A stretch of 64,000 nt of DNA, from assembly GCF_002911695.1 (NCBI RefSeq), contig NZ_PQBS01000037.1, positions 411,871 to 475,870 on the forward strand, given 5' to 3'. Origin of the DNA: Gracilimonas amylolytica (lineage in GTDB: Bacteria; Bacteroidota; Rhodothermia; Balneolales; Balneolaceae). Within the stretch, counting starts at the first letter, position 1, and each line of letters begins with the position of its first letter. The translations under genes and the position numbers were made by a program. Positions 17,301 to 26,166 of the stretch are shown in pieces. Below the pieces are notes generated by a model that saw only the letters and a program-made list of their open reading frames with translations, searched no databases and had not been told where the DNA came from.

Positions 17301-18395
17301 TCAATCCCCGAAACTGATGCCTACGCCTTTAGCAGTGTTCACCAGAAAGCTGTTCGGATCTACCAGGTTTTGACCTTGTGTGGCTGTTTTGAGTGAGACC
17401 GATGTGATCTCGTTATCCATGAAGGAAACCATCTTTCCAAAATCACCTTCCATAGCCATTTCCATGGCTTTGACACCAAACTGAGTGGCGAGGACCCTGT
17501 CAAATGCGATCGGAGTTCCTCCTCGCTGCAAATGCCCCAGTACCACTTCCCGGATGTCGTGAGTAAACCCGGCATTTCTGAGCTCATCGGAAAGCTGATA
17601 GGCCACCCCGCCTAATCGTGGATTTCGATAACCTGCTTCATCGCTTTTCCGGGCTACCACGGTGCCGTCTTTAGCCTTGGCACCTTCGGCCACCACTATG
17701 ATGGCAAAGCCTTTGCCTTCTTTATACCGTTGATTCAGTCGCTCAACGACCTTGTTTACATCATAGGGGATCTCAGGGATCAGGCATACTTCAGATCCTC
17801 CGGCAACAGCCGCATGCAGTGCGATCCAACCGGCACCACGTCCCATCACTTCAAGTATCATCAGCCTGTGGTGACTTTCAGCCGTGGTTACCAGTTTATC
17901 TACAGCATCGGTGGCAATATCCACGGCTGTCTGAAAACCAAAGGTATAATCGGTGCAGGATAGATCATTATCAATGGTTTTGGGTACCCCTATAATGTTG
18001 ACTCCTTTTTCATACAAAGCCTGACTTATCCTCTGGGAGCCATCACCACCAATGTTGATGACAGCATCATAGCCTTCTTCATCCAGATAACGAACCAGAT
18101 CATCTGATCTATCGACCGTATCCCAGCTTCCGTCATCATTTTGAACCGGCCAGTTGAAGGGGCCACCTTTGTTGGTTGTCTTTAGGATGGTTCCTCCTTT
18201 GGCATGGATTCCCCTTACATTTTCTTCGTTGAGTTCGATGATCTCTTTTGGGTCCCGAAGGATGCCGTTAAAAGCTTCGATGCTTCCATGAACTTCCCAG
18301 TTGCCGGCCATTTCAGCTCGCTTTACGATAGCTCTGATCACGGCGTTCAACCCTGGACAATCTCCACCACCGGTTGCTATAAGTGCTTTTTTCAT
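17301..18395 (-). CDS. 6-phosphofructokinase (ATP-type, group III-like)
   Basis: 364 residues. Phosphorylates fructose-6-phosphate in glycolysis. Motifs: TGGGDCPGLNAVIRAIV at the nucleotide site, GGDGSQ, VPKTIDND (catalytic Asp), MGRGAGWIALHAA and LGHLQRGG. Gly in GGDGS marks ATP rather than pyrophosphate use, while Lys in PKTIDND is the residue typical of PPi-type and group III enzymes; this Gly/Lys combination is usual for group III ATP-dependent PFKs. It is a monocistronic minus-strand gene between two plus-strand genes. Confidence 0.9.
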   Translation of the reverse strand: MKKALIATGGGDCPGLNAVIRAIVKRAEMAGNWEVHGSIEAFNGILRDPKEIIELNEENVRGIHAKGGTILKTTNKGGPFNWPVQNDDGSWDTVDRSDDLVRYLDEEGYDAVINIGGDGSQRISQALYEKGVNIIGVPKTIDNDLSCTDYTFGFQTAVDIATDAVDKLVTTAESHHRLMILEVMGRGAGWIALHAAVAGGSEVCLIPEIPYDVNKVVERLNQRYKEGKGFAIIVVAEGAKAKDGTVVARKSDEAGYRNPRLGGVAYQLSDELRNAGFTHDIREVVLGHLQRGGTPIAFDRVLATQFGVKAMEMAMEGDFGKMVSFMDNEITSVSLKTATQGQNLVDPNSFLVNTAKGVGISFGD

Positions 18396-18573
18396 GATGA
18401 TAAATGATTAAAGGTAAATTCAGATAATGAGTCAATTTAGGGAGGCAAGGTATAAATAATCTTCTTAATCCCGATAGGATATTATGATCGACTCATAGCA
18501 ATGGGAGAAACGATGTTGCCTTCAGAACCCTTTTAAAAATGAATAAACGTTCAAAATAAAAACAGAAGTATTT

Positions 18574-19221
18574 ATGAAGATCCTGATAATAGGAGCAAAT
18601 GGCCAAATTGGAACCCGCCTGGTGAAACAACTAAAAGAAAGTGAACATACACCGGTGGCCATGGTTCGAAAAAAAGATCAAGTGGGTCAGTTTGAAAATG
18701 AAGGAATAGAAACAGTATTGGCTGATCTTGAAGAGGACATAGGTCATGCTTTTAAGAATGTGGATGGGGTAGTGTTTTTAGCCGGTTCTGGAGCACATAC
18801 TCCTAAATCACAGACAAAGGTGATCGATGAACAGGGAGCCATCAAGGCCATTGATGCTGCAGTAGATGCCGGAGTGAACCGATTTATAATGGTGAGTGCC
18901 CTAATGGCTAACAGAGATCCAGGTGCATGGCCCGATTCAATGCAACATTACTATGAGGCTAAATCAAAGGCTGATGATCATTTGAGAAGTGCCGGCTTGA
19001 ATTATACCATATTAATGCCGGGTCGGTTGACCATCGATGAGGGTAACCGAAAGGTGGAATTAAGTGAAGAGATCAGCGACTTAAAGGACCGAAGTATCAC
19101 CCGCGATGATGTGGCTTCTGTGATCGTAGAGATGATTGATTCCGAGAATACCTATCACAAAAGCCTGGATCTGTTGCAAGGGGATGAACCTGTTCAAGAA
19201 GCGGTAGCAAAAATATCCTGA
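18574..19221 (+). CDS. NAD(P)-binding SDR-like protein (NmrA/HSCARG type)
   Basis: 215 residues, full length for the short atypical SDR group. The Rossmann opening MKILIIGANGQIGTRLVKQL is followed by MVRKKDQ (cofactor-phosphate-type basic loop) and DGVVFLAGSG. NRFIMVSALMA and YYEAKSKADDHL align with the SDR core; Tyr-x-x-x-Lys (YYEAKSKAD) is present. Probable NAD(P)H-dependent reductase or redox sensor; the substrate cannot be read. A hairpin follows, shared with the convergent azurin gene. Confidence 0.85.
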   Translation: MKILIIGANGQIGTRLVKQLKESEHTPVAMVRKKDQVGQFENEGIETVLADLEEDIGHAFKNVDGVVFLAGSGAHTPKSQTKVIDEQGAIKAIDAAVDAGVNRFIMVSALMANRDPGAWPDSMQHYYEAKSKADDHLRSAGLNYTILMPGRLTIDEGNRKVELSEEISDLKDRSITRDDVASVIVEMIDSENTYHKSLDLLQGDEPVQEAVAKIS

Positions 19222-19224
19222 CCA

Positions 19225-19260
19225 ATAAAAAACCCCGGAGATGGTCAAATTTCCGGGGTT
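19225..19260 (-). terminator. Intrinsic terminator of the azurin transcript
   Basis: AACCCCGGA (19231-19239) pairs with TCCGGGGTT (19252-19260). On the minus strand it is followed by a T-rich run (TTTTTTATTGG), so it mainly ends the azurin mRNA; the plus side lacks a T tract, though the hairpin may still help the convergent SDR gene. Confidence 0.75.
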
Positions 19261-19303
19261 ATGGGTATAAATAAGTAGTTTAGATGTGCAACTAACTACT
19301 CTC

Positions 19304-19744
19304 CTATTCAACAATAAATTTACCTTTCATCATAGCATAGTGACCGGGAAAGCTACAGATGAAATCATATTCACCTTTGGCAGGGGCGGTAAACTCGATG
19401 GTTACTTCTTCTCCGCCGCCCAGCATTTTGGTGTTAGCAATTACTTTGTCAGTACCTTCAGGGATATAATCATTACCTGCAGCTTTAGCAGCAGCGGCTC
19501 CGAATTCCTGAATATTGGTTCCTTGTTTTAGCAGAACCCAGTTGTGACCCATAGCCGCTTTAGGCAGTTTACCTACGTGCTTCAGGGTTAATTTTACAGT
19601 TTGTCCTTCCTCAACTTTGATCTCGCTGAGGTTGTACTTCATTTGGTCGTTACCTTCGATGGTAACTTCTACCACATCTTGTGCCATAACAGTTGTTGAA
19701 AGGGCCAATGTGATGATTGTCAAAAAGGATAATAAATATCTCAT
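19304..19744 (-). CDS. Azurin (type 1 copper electron carrier)
   Basis: 146 residues with a signal peptide cleaved after about residue 21 (LALSTTVMAQ), giving a mature protein of about 125 residues, the azurin size. Copper ligands are all present: His67 in MGHNWVLL, Cys130, His135 and Met139 in FICSFPGHYAMMKG. The small periplasmic protein should shuttle electrons, for example to cytochrome oxidase or nitrite reductase. Two TTCACA boxes 11 bases apart lie about 90-105 bases upstream. It is divergent from the Gfo/Idh gene. Confidence 0.93.
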   Translation of the reverse strand: MRYLLSFLTIITLALSTTVMAQDVVEVTIEGNDQMKYNLSEIKVEEGQTVKLTLKHVGKLPKAAMGHNWVLLKQGTNIQEFGAAAAKAAGNDYIPEGTDKVIANTKMLGGGEEVTIEFTAPAKGEYDFICSFPGHYAMMKGKFIVE

Positions 19745-19833
19745 GGTGATGAATTGTTAATTGGGGTTAAAGCGATTCCGACCTCTATTTCAGATACGCT
19801 AGTCTTTTATTCGCTTCAAAGGTCGGTTACTTA

Positions 19834-19850
19834 TGTGAATTTTTTGTGAA
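19834..19850 (-). promoter_or_regulatory. Tandem TTCACA boxes, 11-bp period, upstream of azurin
   Basis: Read on the minus strand this is TTCACA, five A residues, then TTCACA. The two boxes are direct repeats 11 bases apart, the architecture of a PhoB-type or other OmpR-family binding site rather than an inverted CRP/FNR site. It matches the two-copy array at 33428-33449. The regulator is unknown. Confidence 0.45.
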
Positions 19851-19953
19851 GCTGATATCATAACGTATTAAAAAGCACAAAAATTCTGTTTTTGTTGTTA
19901 TTACAAGCCTCGTTCGGTTATTTTAGATCAATCCAAAAATTTAAGGAACTGCC

Positions 19954-20919
19954 ATGTCTGACAAAATTAAATGGGGCGTATTGAGCACTGCGAATATCGG
20001 GATCAAACATGTGATTCCTGCCATGCAGAAAGGAACCCTGACAGAGATTACAGCCATTGCTTCCAGAGATCTTGAAAGGGCAGAGGAAGCGGCTCAAAAG
20101 CTGGGCATCATCAAAGCTTACGGAAACTACGACGAACTACTGGCGGATGACGACATTGACGCCATTTATAACCCATTGCCTAATCACTTACATGTACCGT
20201 GGACCCTCAAGGCTATTGAAGCAGGAAAGCATGTGTTGTGTGAAAAACCCATTGCCCTGAATGTTTCTGAAGTAGAGTCCTTGGTGGAGTACTCAAAAAA
20301 GTATCCTGATATTAAGGTAATGGAGGCTTTTATGTACCGCTTTCATCCACAATGGGATATCGTGAAATCCTGGCTGAGTGTGGGTATGATCGGAACGATC
20401 AATTCCATTCAGTCGGCCTTTTGCTATTTTAACAAAAACGAAGAGGATTATCGTAACCACCCCGAAATGGGAGGAGGGGGGCTGCTGGATGTAGGAAGCT
20501 ACTGTATTTCCTCCGCCCGATATATCTTTGAAAGTGAACCTGAAAGTATATTGAGTTCCGTTGATATCGATCCGGAATTTGGCGTAGATCGCCATGTATC
20601 GGCTGTGTTGAATTTTCCGAATGGGACAGCAACCCTGTATTGTTCAACGCAGTCAGATCGGTATCAGAACATGACTATCTATGGAAGTGAAGGCATTATT
20701 GAATTTGAGATCCCCTTCAACCCTCTCGAAAAAGAGGTCAAAGTTTCATTGATCAAAGGGGAGAAGATCATTGAACAGAAAAAAGTTCAGGCCAATCATT
20801 ATACATTACAGGGAGATGCATTCTCAGAAGCGATCTTAGAAAACGGCCCGGTACCAACGCCGCTTGAAGATGCTGTCGCCAACATGAAAGTTATTGATAA
20901 GATTCTGAAGGCTGGATAA
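19954..20919 (+). CDS. Gfo/Idh/MocA family oxidoreductase
   Basis: 321 residues. N-terminal Rossmann domain (KWGVLSTANIG, AIASRDLERAEEAA, YNPLPNHLHVPWTLKAIEAGKHVLCEKPIALN) with the EKP motif holding the catalytic lysine, and a C-terminal GFO_IDH_MocA domain (MEAFMYRFHPQWD, GGGLLDVGSYCIS). Probable NAD(P)-dependent dehydrogenase acting on a sugar, inositol or dihydrodiol; the substrate is not evident. The full-length frame is intact and stands alone in its transcription unit. Confidence 0.9.
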   Translation: MSDKIKWGVLSTANIGIKHVIPAMQKGTLTEITAIASRDLERAEEAAQKLGIIKAYGNYDELLADDDIDAIYNPLPNHLHVPWTLKAIEAGKHVLCEKPIALNVSEVESLVEYSKKYPDIKVMEAFMYRFHPQWDIVKSWLSVGMIGTINSIQSAFCYFNKNEEDYRNHPEMGGGGLLDVGSYCISSARYIFESEPESILSSVDIDPEFGVDRHVSAVLNFPNGTATLYCSTQSDRYQNMTIYGSEGIIEFEIPFNPLEKEVKVSLIKGEKIIEQKKVQANHYTLQGDAFSEAILENGPVPTPLEDAVANMKVIDKILKAG

Positions 20920-20944
20920 TAAATTTATTGGGTCAGAGTCGGTT

Positions 20945-22159
20945 TTAAGGGAGTAAAATGGGAATGAACACGTTCACTGACGTACCTGCGTCCGGTTTTG
21001 ACTCTATAAACAGCTCTCCGTTCAGCGATTCCACCAAATGGCGGGCAAGCTGGAACCCATAACCGAATCCCCGTTCCAAACCGGTTCCTGCTGTTGATTC
21101 AGGGTTATCTGATAGAATTTCTTCGATCCTTTCGTGACTCATTCCTTTTCCATTATCCGTGACCCTGAATTTTAGAGTGGTTTCGTCAGTTTCAATCAGA
21201 GCCAGTTCAATATCTACACGACCACCGGGTTCCGTAAATTTGATGGCGTTGGTAATGAGGTTACCAAAGACCTGCATGAGTTTGTGCTTTGGAAAATACC
21301 GCTCAGGTTCTTCAGCTGAGACTTCAGCATATAGGTCAATGGATTTTGATAAAGCCTGTGGTTTATACAGGGCAAGCAGTTTTGCTTTGAGTTCGTTGAT
21401 ATTGGTCTGAAACGTGTATTCATCCACATCTGTACTGAGCCTGAAATCATTTGATAGAATATCATCGGCCAACTCAAGTACTGATTGTCCTCCACTTTTG
21501 ATCAGCTCCAGAAAACGCCGATACTCATCAAAATCGGGATCCTCCAGTTCAGCCTCCATGATCTCAGCGATACCAATGATGCCGCCGATCGGTCCCCGGA
21601 TGTCATGTGTGACCTTTTGTTGAACCAGTTTTAGATTATCTATCACTTCCTGCATCACCTTCATCTTATGATGGTTCTGTATGCAATTCATAGCCTGATC
21701 AGCGATGATATCTAACATGTCTTTCTGTGTGTCAGTTAGATCTTTAGGCTTGGTGTCCATAACACACAAAGCACCGACCCGGTTACCATCACCGTTAGAG
21801 AGAGGTATCCCATAGTAATATTGGATATGGGGAGACTGGATCACATACTGTTTGTCTTTGAATCGATCATCCTCAGTCATACTTGAAATTTCAAGCGGTT
21901 CATCACTTTGGATCACGTATTGACAAACGGTATCCTCACGTGGGGTGTGTCGGATATCAAGCCCATAATTTGAGATGGTCCACTGGGTATTTGCTTCTAG
22001 TAAATTGATGAGGGAAATGGGGGTTCCGGTGATATGTGCCGCCAGTTTTGTGAGATCATCGAGTTTTTTATCAACCGTTGAAAAATCGACATCCAGTTCT
22101 GCCAGTTTCAGAAGACGTCGAAACTCAGTTTTGGAACTCTGTGAGTCGGAATCCGCCAT
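20945..22159 (-). CDS. Cytoplasmic GAF-domain sensor histidine kinase
   Basis: 404 residues, no transmembrane segment. GAF domain about 25-165 (PISLINLLEANTQWTISNYGLD, GALCVMDTKP). The HisKA helix carries the phospho-acceptor His185 in KVTHDIRGPIGG. The ATPase domain has an N box (NLITNAIKFTEPGG), G1 (VTDNGKGMS) and G2 (GFGYGFQLARHLVESL). It should autophosphorylate in response to an intracellular ligand or redox cue. No response regulator is adjacent, so it is an orphan kinase whose partner lies elsewhere. The gene starts close to the end of the lipoprotein gene behind it. Confidence 0.9.
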   Translation of the reverse strand: MADSDSQSSKTEFRRLLKLAELDVDFSTVDKKLDDLTKLAAHITGTPISLINLLEANTQWTISNYGLDIRHTPREDTVCQYVIQSDEPLEISSMTEDDRFKDKQYVIQSPHIQYYYGIPLSNGDGNRVGALCVMDTKPKDLTDTQKDMLDIIADQAMNCIQNHHKMKVMQEVIDNLKLVQQKVTHDIRGPIGGIIGIAEIMEAELEDPDFDEYRRFLELIKSGGQSVLELADDILSNDFRLSTDVDEYTFQTNINELKAKLLALYKPQALSKSIDLYAEVSAEEPERYFPKHKLMQVFGNLITNAIKFTEPGGRVDIELALIETDETTLKFRVTDNGKGMSHERIEEILSDNPESTAGTGLERGFGYGFQLARHLVESLNGELFIESKPDAGTSVNVFIPILLP

Positions 22160-22166
22160 AATAGAC

Positions 22167-23060
22167 CTAATTTAAAGCCCAGATCTCAACTTTATCAAGG
22201 GCAATGTACGGAACCGCTATGTGATTCAGATCCGTGTTGATCCCGATATCAGCCGGCCTGCCGGTGGTGTGTATCAGTTTCATTTCGTGCATTGGCCGGT
22301 ACACCCGAATGGAAGAATCGTTCTGACTTGCCGAGAGTAAGTTTGTACCGAGAAATTCGATTCCATCAAAATTTCCTCCTTCAAGAGTGGCAAATTCATC
22401 TAATTCGCCGGTGCCATCAAAAGTGTAGAACACTTGATCACCACCCCAGGGAGCCAGTAAGAATTTACCGCTATTTGGATCTAACGTGATCCCATTTGGG
22501 GCGCTTGGTAAATCACTTAGAAAAATGGAAGGTTCTCCGTTTTCAATTTTATATACGACTGAGGTTCCGGTGTCCGTCACATAGAGTACACCATTTTCGT
22601 CTGCCGAGATGTCATTGAGGAAACCGATCTCAAATTGAGTGAAATCGATAAAATCGGTTTGTTCTCCGGTTGATCTATTGAATCCATGAACTCCCAAGAC
22701 ATCGGCGACCCAAAGCGTTTCATTTACTATGTACATACCTCTCGGAGCGTGAAGGGAAGCCTCATCGGTTCCAACCATGAATTTCAGATCCTGAATATTT
22801 CCCTCAGCATCTGCTTTTGTGACAAACCCTGTTGAGTCCTGATCATTGCCGCCACCGGTGAAATTGGCGATGAAATACACCTTTTGCTCCGGATCATACC
22901 GAACCGCTTCAGGGCCATCGAGTCCTGTGATAGTGTAAGCGATATCCGTTGAATCCTGTACGGTATTAAGTTTCAGGGACGATCGTTCTTCGGAAGATTG
23001 ACATCCGATCATTCCAAACAGGATGATCGAAAAAAGCGCAATGGTATTAACTCTATTCAT
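22167..23060 (-). CDS. SMP-30/gluconolactonase-like beta-propeller lipoprotein
   Basis: 297 residues. Lipoprotein signal with lipobox GMIGC (Cys20). The body is a six-bladed-type beta-propeller with repeats such as GLDGPEAVRYDPEQKVYFIANF, LNDISADENGVLYVTDTGTS and APNGITLDPNSGKFLLAPW, as in SMP-30/lactonase and strictosidine synthase-like proteins. Possibly a periplasmic lactonase or a binding protein; catalytic metal ligands were not confirmed. It lies seven bases upstream of the histidine kinase and just after the LCIB-like gene, all on the minus strand, so the three may be co-transcribed. Confidence 0.75.
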   Translation of the reverse strand: MNRVNTIALFSIILFGMIGCQSSEERSSLKLNTVQDSTDIAYTITGLDGPEAVRYDPEQKVYFIANFTGGGNDQDSTGFVTKADAEGNIQDLKFMVGTDEASLHAPRGMYIVNETLWVADVLGVHGFNRSTGEQTDFIDFTQFEIGFLNDISADENGVLYVTDTGTSVVYKIENGEPSIFLSDLPSAPNGITLDPNSGKFLLAPWGGDQVFYTFDGTGELDEFATLEGGNFDGIEFLGTNLLSASQNDSSIRVYRPMHEMKLIHTTGRPADIGINTDLNHIAVPYIALDKVEIWALN

Positions 23061-23076
23061 AAGGGTGGATTTAAGA

Positions 23077-23763
23077 TTATTTGTTAAACCAGGTAATATC
23101 GCGAAGGTCGAATTGATCTTCCTTGTTCCAATCGGTGTTGAGGATCACTCCGCCAACTAAAAGTAAAGGGCTACTACCAAGATTTTCGATCCCTGAACCA
23201 ATGATATCAGTGAGTTCTCGTTTTATCTGATCGTAGGCCACTTCGGTGGTCTCAATCACTTCATTTTCAGCTTTAGTGATCGTATCATAATTTTCTGTTA
23301 ACACTTTGTTGACCTGTCCCTGCTGATAATCATTATGTGCAACCTCTAAAACGGCTCCTTTTTTCACAGCATTCAATCCTGCGATAAGCGACCCACAGCT
23401 TGAACTTGGTTGTTCCTGTCCTTCTCTCAGTACCTTTCCAAAAGTTCCATCTCCGGTAACACCAATATGTGGACCATAGAGGATCATAGCTGCTCCATCA
23501 TTCGGAATATGACTGGCAAAAGCTGCAAAACCTGTTTTTCCGGTGAATGGTAAGCCCGATATACCCCCGAAGAAAAACGGCCCGGGTGCTTTAAAATGCT
23601 CACCTAAGGTTAAAAAGGTATTGTTGATCTCGTCGCTGCAAATTGAAGTCCCCCAAATGGAATTGGATATTGGTACTTCGTTGGTATCAAATTCTTTTTT
23701 AATGGTTTCTTTAAGATCAGTGACCGAAACGGCTTTGGTATAATAGTCAGAGATATGTTTCAT
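23077..23763 (-). CDS. LCIB-like (theta-class) carbonic anhydrase candidate
   Basis: 228 residues, soluble. I recognise the low-CO2-inducible LCIB/C family from the ordered motifs ICSDE (41-45), GGISGLPFTGKTGFAAFASHIP (67-87), YGPHIGVTGDGTFGKVLREG (96-115) and SSCGSL (121-126). The family's zinc ligands (Cys, His, Cys) correspond here to Cys42, His99 and Cys123, and the Asp/Arg pair to Asp44 and Arg113. Eukaryotic LCIB members with an open site are theta-carbonic anhydrases (CO2 + H2O to bicarbonate). The sequence therefore looks catalytically competent, though activity is inferred. It starts a three-gene minus-strand run with a lipoprotein and a GAF kinase. Confidence 0.72.
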   Translation of the reverse strand: MKHISDYYTKAVSVTDLKETIKKEFDTNEVPISNSIWGTSICSDEINNTFLTLGEHFKAPGPFFFGGISGLPFTGKTGFAAFASHIPNDGAAMILYGPHIGVTGDGTFGKVLREGQEQPSSSCGSLIAGLNAVKKGAVLEVAHNDYQQGQVNKVLTENYDTITKAENEVIETTEVAYDQIKRELTDIIGSGIENLGSSPLLLVGGVILNTDWNKEDQFDLRDITWFNK

Positions 23764-24145
23764 AGGAGTTAATTGAAATGTTTGGTTATCATATCAAATG
23801 TACTAAACCCAATTTAGGGAAAATAAATCCCGGTTGTTAAAATTGATATGAATTTGAAAGCTGAATTTTCAGATCTTTTCAATTGCAGTGATGATCCTAA
23901 ATTATTTTTCACCTCAAATTCATAACAGAAGCTTTTTATCCGTATCTTTAGGGCTTATTGAAAAAACCGTGAGTTCGCGATAAGACTGGAATCCTATACT
24001 TTTCAGGTTTATAGAACCTTGCTGGCCTTTGTAAATCAAGCAGTCGCGCTTGCCTCTTGTCCATAGCTCACCCATTTAACATTCCGGGCAAGAAGCAGTA
24101 CAGCACCAATTTCTGAACGGGATAAAAACGACTAAAAATTACTAT
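23764..24145. other. Divergent intergenic region upstream of the DEAD-box helicase
   Basis: 382 bases without a gene, between the LCIB-like gene (minus) and the helicase (plus). A TATCTTTA box at 23943-23950 resembles the -7 element and, if used, gives a leader of about 190 bases before the helicase ATG. Long leaders are common in cold-regulated helicase mRNAs, but I see no defined thermosensor fold. No repeat or small ORF with an RBS was found. Confidence 0.4.
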
Positions 24146-25933
24146 ATGTCAACGTTCAAAGAATTGGGCCTGTCGCCCGAAATATGTAAAGCTGTAGAAG
24201 ATCTCGGCTTTAAAAACCCTACTGAAGTACAGGAAAGAGCTATTCCTACCATTTTAGCTTCACAAAGAGATCTCGTGGCCCTGGCCCAAACTGGTACCGG
24301 TAAGACCGGAGCTTTTGGTATGCCCGTGCTGCAACAAGTGGATGCCAACTCAGACAATGTTCAGGTTTTGGTGCTTTCACCAACCCGCGAACTGGCCATA
24401 CAGATCGAAAAAGATCTTAAAGCTTTTGCCAAATATCAGAAGGGGATCAGCACGGTTGCCGTTTATGGTGGTGCTAACATTTCAACCCAAATTCGCGCTC
24501 TCAAAAGAGGGACTCAGGTTGTGATCGGAACCCCGGGCCGTATGCTGGATCTGATCCGAAGAGGAAAACTGGACGTGACCAATGTGCGTTCTTTGATCCT
24601 TGATGAGGCTGATGAAATGTTGAATATGGGTTTTCAGGATGACCTGGATGCTATTCTTCATGACACCCCGAAGGAAAAGCAAACGCTGCTGTTTTCAGCT
24701 ACCATGCCAAAACAGATCTCAAAAATGGCACGCAAGTACATGCATGATCCTGAAGAAATCCAAGTCAATGCCCGTAACTCAGGTGCCCTGAATGTAGAGC
24801 ACCATTTCTATATGGTGAACGCCAAAGATCGTTATGATGCACTCAAGCGTATTGCAGATGTAAATCCTGATATCTATGGGATCATCTTTTGCAGAACCCG
24901 ACGTGAAACAGCCGATATTGCCTCTAAGCTTTCCAAGGAAGGATATAATGCCGACTTGCTGAATGGGGACCTTTCGCAAAACCAGCGTGATGAAGTGATG
25001 AACCGATTCCGTTCCGGTGAACTTCAACTATTGGTTGCTACCGATGTTGCTGCCCGTGGATTGGATGTAGACAGTCTCACGCATGTGATCAATTATAACC
25101 TGCCCGATGACCTGGAAGTTTATATTCACAGAAGTGGACGTACCGGTCGTGCAGGTAACAGTGGGATCTCTGTTTCCATCATTCACACACGTGAAATGAA
25201 TAAGATCAGAGCACTGGAAAAAATGTCCGGTAAGGATTTCATCAAACAAGACGTACCGAAAGGTGAAGAAGTTTGTGGGGTTCGCATGATGGATATGGTT
25301 GAGAAGCTCAGAACAACGGAAGTCAATGAAAAGCAGATCGAAAAGTATTTGCCGGAAGTCTATGAGCGACTTTCTGATCTGGGATGGCAGGAACTCATTC
25401 AGCATTTTGTTTCCATGGAATTCAATCAGATCCTGGAATACTACGAGCAAGCCGGTGATATTAACGCTTCTGCCGGACGATCCAATAAAAAGAGTAACAA
25501 GCGAAATTCTTCGAAGAAGGGAGATCGTAACTCAAACGGACGCAGCAATAACCGTGTGGCTGAAGAGGGTTTTACCCGTTATTTCCTGAATGTTGGTCAG
25601 CGTGACGGATTGAATCCTGCCCGACTCATGGGTGTGGTGAATGAACAAATGCACGGCAAGAAGCCTGATTTCGGTAAGATCGATATTCAAACCAATTTCT
25701 CATTCTTTGAGGTTGAGGAAGGATTTGATTCAAAACTGTTTGATGCCATGAACGGAACACAGTTTGAAGGCCGTGATATCAGTGTTGAACTGGCTAAGCC
25801 TGATAAAAATGGCTCATCTTCCGCTTCCGGAAATAGCGGAAGATCGAACAAGGGAAAGAGAAACTCCGGTGGCTCCAAAAAAGCCAAAGGCGGTCGTATC
25901 AAAAAGAAAAGAAGTCCCGAAGTTTACGCCTAA
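24146..25933 (+). CDS. DEAD-box ATP-dependent RNA helicase with DbpA-type RNA-binding domain
   Basis: 595 residues. All helicase motifs are present: Q motif Gln29, AQTGTGKT (47-54), PTRELA, TPGR, DEAD (153-156), SAT, ARGLD and HRSGRTGRAG. After a CsdA-like middle region come a basic, serine/asparagine-rich linker and a DbpA-like RNA-binding domain (about 485-560, TRYFLNVGQRDGLNPARLMGVVNEQM), then an RGG/K-rich tail (KRNSGGSKKAKGGRIKKKRS). Expected to unwind RNA in ribosome assembly, cold adaptation and RNA turnover (DeaD/CsdA group). A terminator follows. Confidence 0.93.
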   Translation: MSTFKELGLSPEICKAVEDLGFKNPTEVQERAIPTILASQRDLVALAQTGTGKTGAFGMPVLQQVDANSDNVQVLVLSPTRELAIQIEKDLKAFAKYQKGISTVAVYGGANISTQIRALKRGTQVVIGTPGRMLDLIRRGKLDVTNVRSLILDEADEMLNMGFQDDLDAILHDTPKEKQTLLFSATMPKQISKMARKYMHDPEEIQVNARNSGALNVEHHFYMVNAKDRYDALKRIADVNPDIYGIIFCRTRRETADIASKLSKEGYNADLLNGDLSQNQRDEVMNRFRSGELQLLVATDVAARGLDVDSLTHVINYNLPDDLEVYIHRSGRTGRAGNSGISVSIIHTREMNKIRALEKMSGKDFIKQDVPKGEEVCGVRMMDMVEKLRTTEVNEKQIEKYLPEVYERLSDLGWQELIQHFVSMEFNQILEYYEQAGDINASAGRSNKKSNKRNSSKKGDRNSNGRSNNRVAEEGFTRYFLNVGQRDGLNPARLMGVVNEQMHGKKPDFGKIDIQTNFSFFEVEEGFDSKLFDAMNGTQFEGRDISVELAKPDKNGSSSASGNSGRSNKGKRNSGGSKKAKGGRIKKKRSPEVYA

Positions 25934-25939
25934 TCATTT

Positions 25940-25972
25940 GGCTCCGATGCAATTCGCTCGGAGCCGATTTTT
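25940..25972 (+). terminator. Intrinsic terminator of the helicase gene
   Basis: GGCTCCGA (25940-25947) pairs with TCGGAGCC (25958-25965), followed by GATTTTTA. It begins seven bases after the stop codon. Confidence 0.75.
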
Positions 25973-26075
25973 AGAGCTATAGGCTCATGGTGCATTAAGA
26001 TTAAACCGGGTTTGTTTTGAAGCTCGACTGAGCTCAAATTATGCATTAAGACCCTACATTACAGATTCGATCAGG

Positions 26076-26094
26076 ACGCTCTGCGTCGGAGCGT
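26076..26094. other. Small stem-loop in the helicase-hisI intergenic region
   Basis: ACGCTC (26076-26081) and GAGCGT (26089-26094) form a short perfect stem with a 7-base loop. There is no T tract, so the role is unknown. The 462-base region 25934-26395 holds this, two terminators, a palindrome and a dispersed repeat, but no gene. Confidence 0.4.
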
Positions 26095-26108
26095 AAAGTA
26101 AAATTTGT

Positions 26109-26143
26109 AAGCCCTGTTCCAGCAATGGTTCAGGGCTTTTTTA
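26109..26143 (+). terminator. Second intrinsic terminator-like hairpin
   Basis: AAGCCCTG (26109-26116) pairs with CAGGGCTT (26131-26138), followed by TTTTTATT. It lies 175 bases downstream of the helicase stop, with no gene directly ahead of it, so it may be a backup terminator or end a small RNA. Confidence 0.6.
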
Positions 26144-26166
26144 TTGGTTTTATCCTGATAGGGTAA

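Noticed and set aside
19834..19850. CRP/FNR-type binding site
   Set aside because: TTCACA and its partner are in direct, not inverted, orientation and 11 bases apart, which does not fit TGTGA-N6-TCACA.
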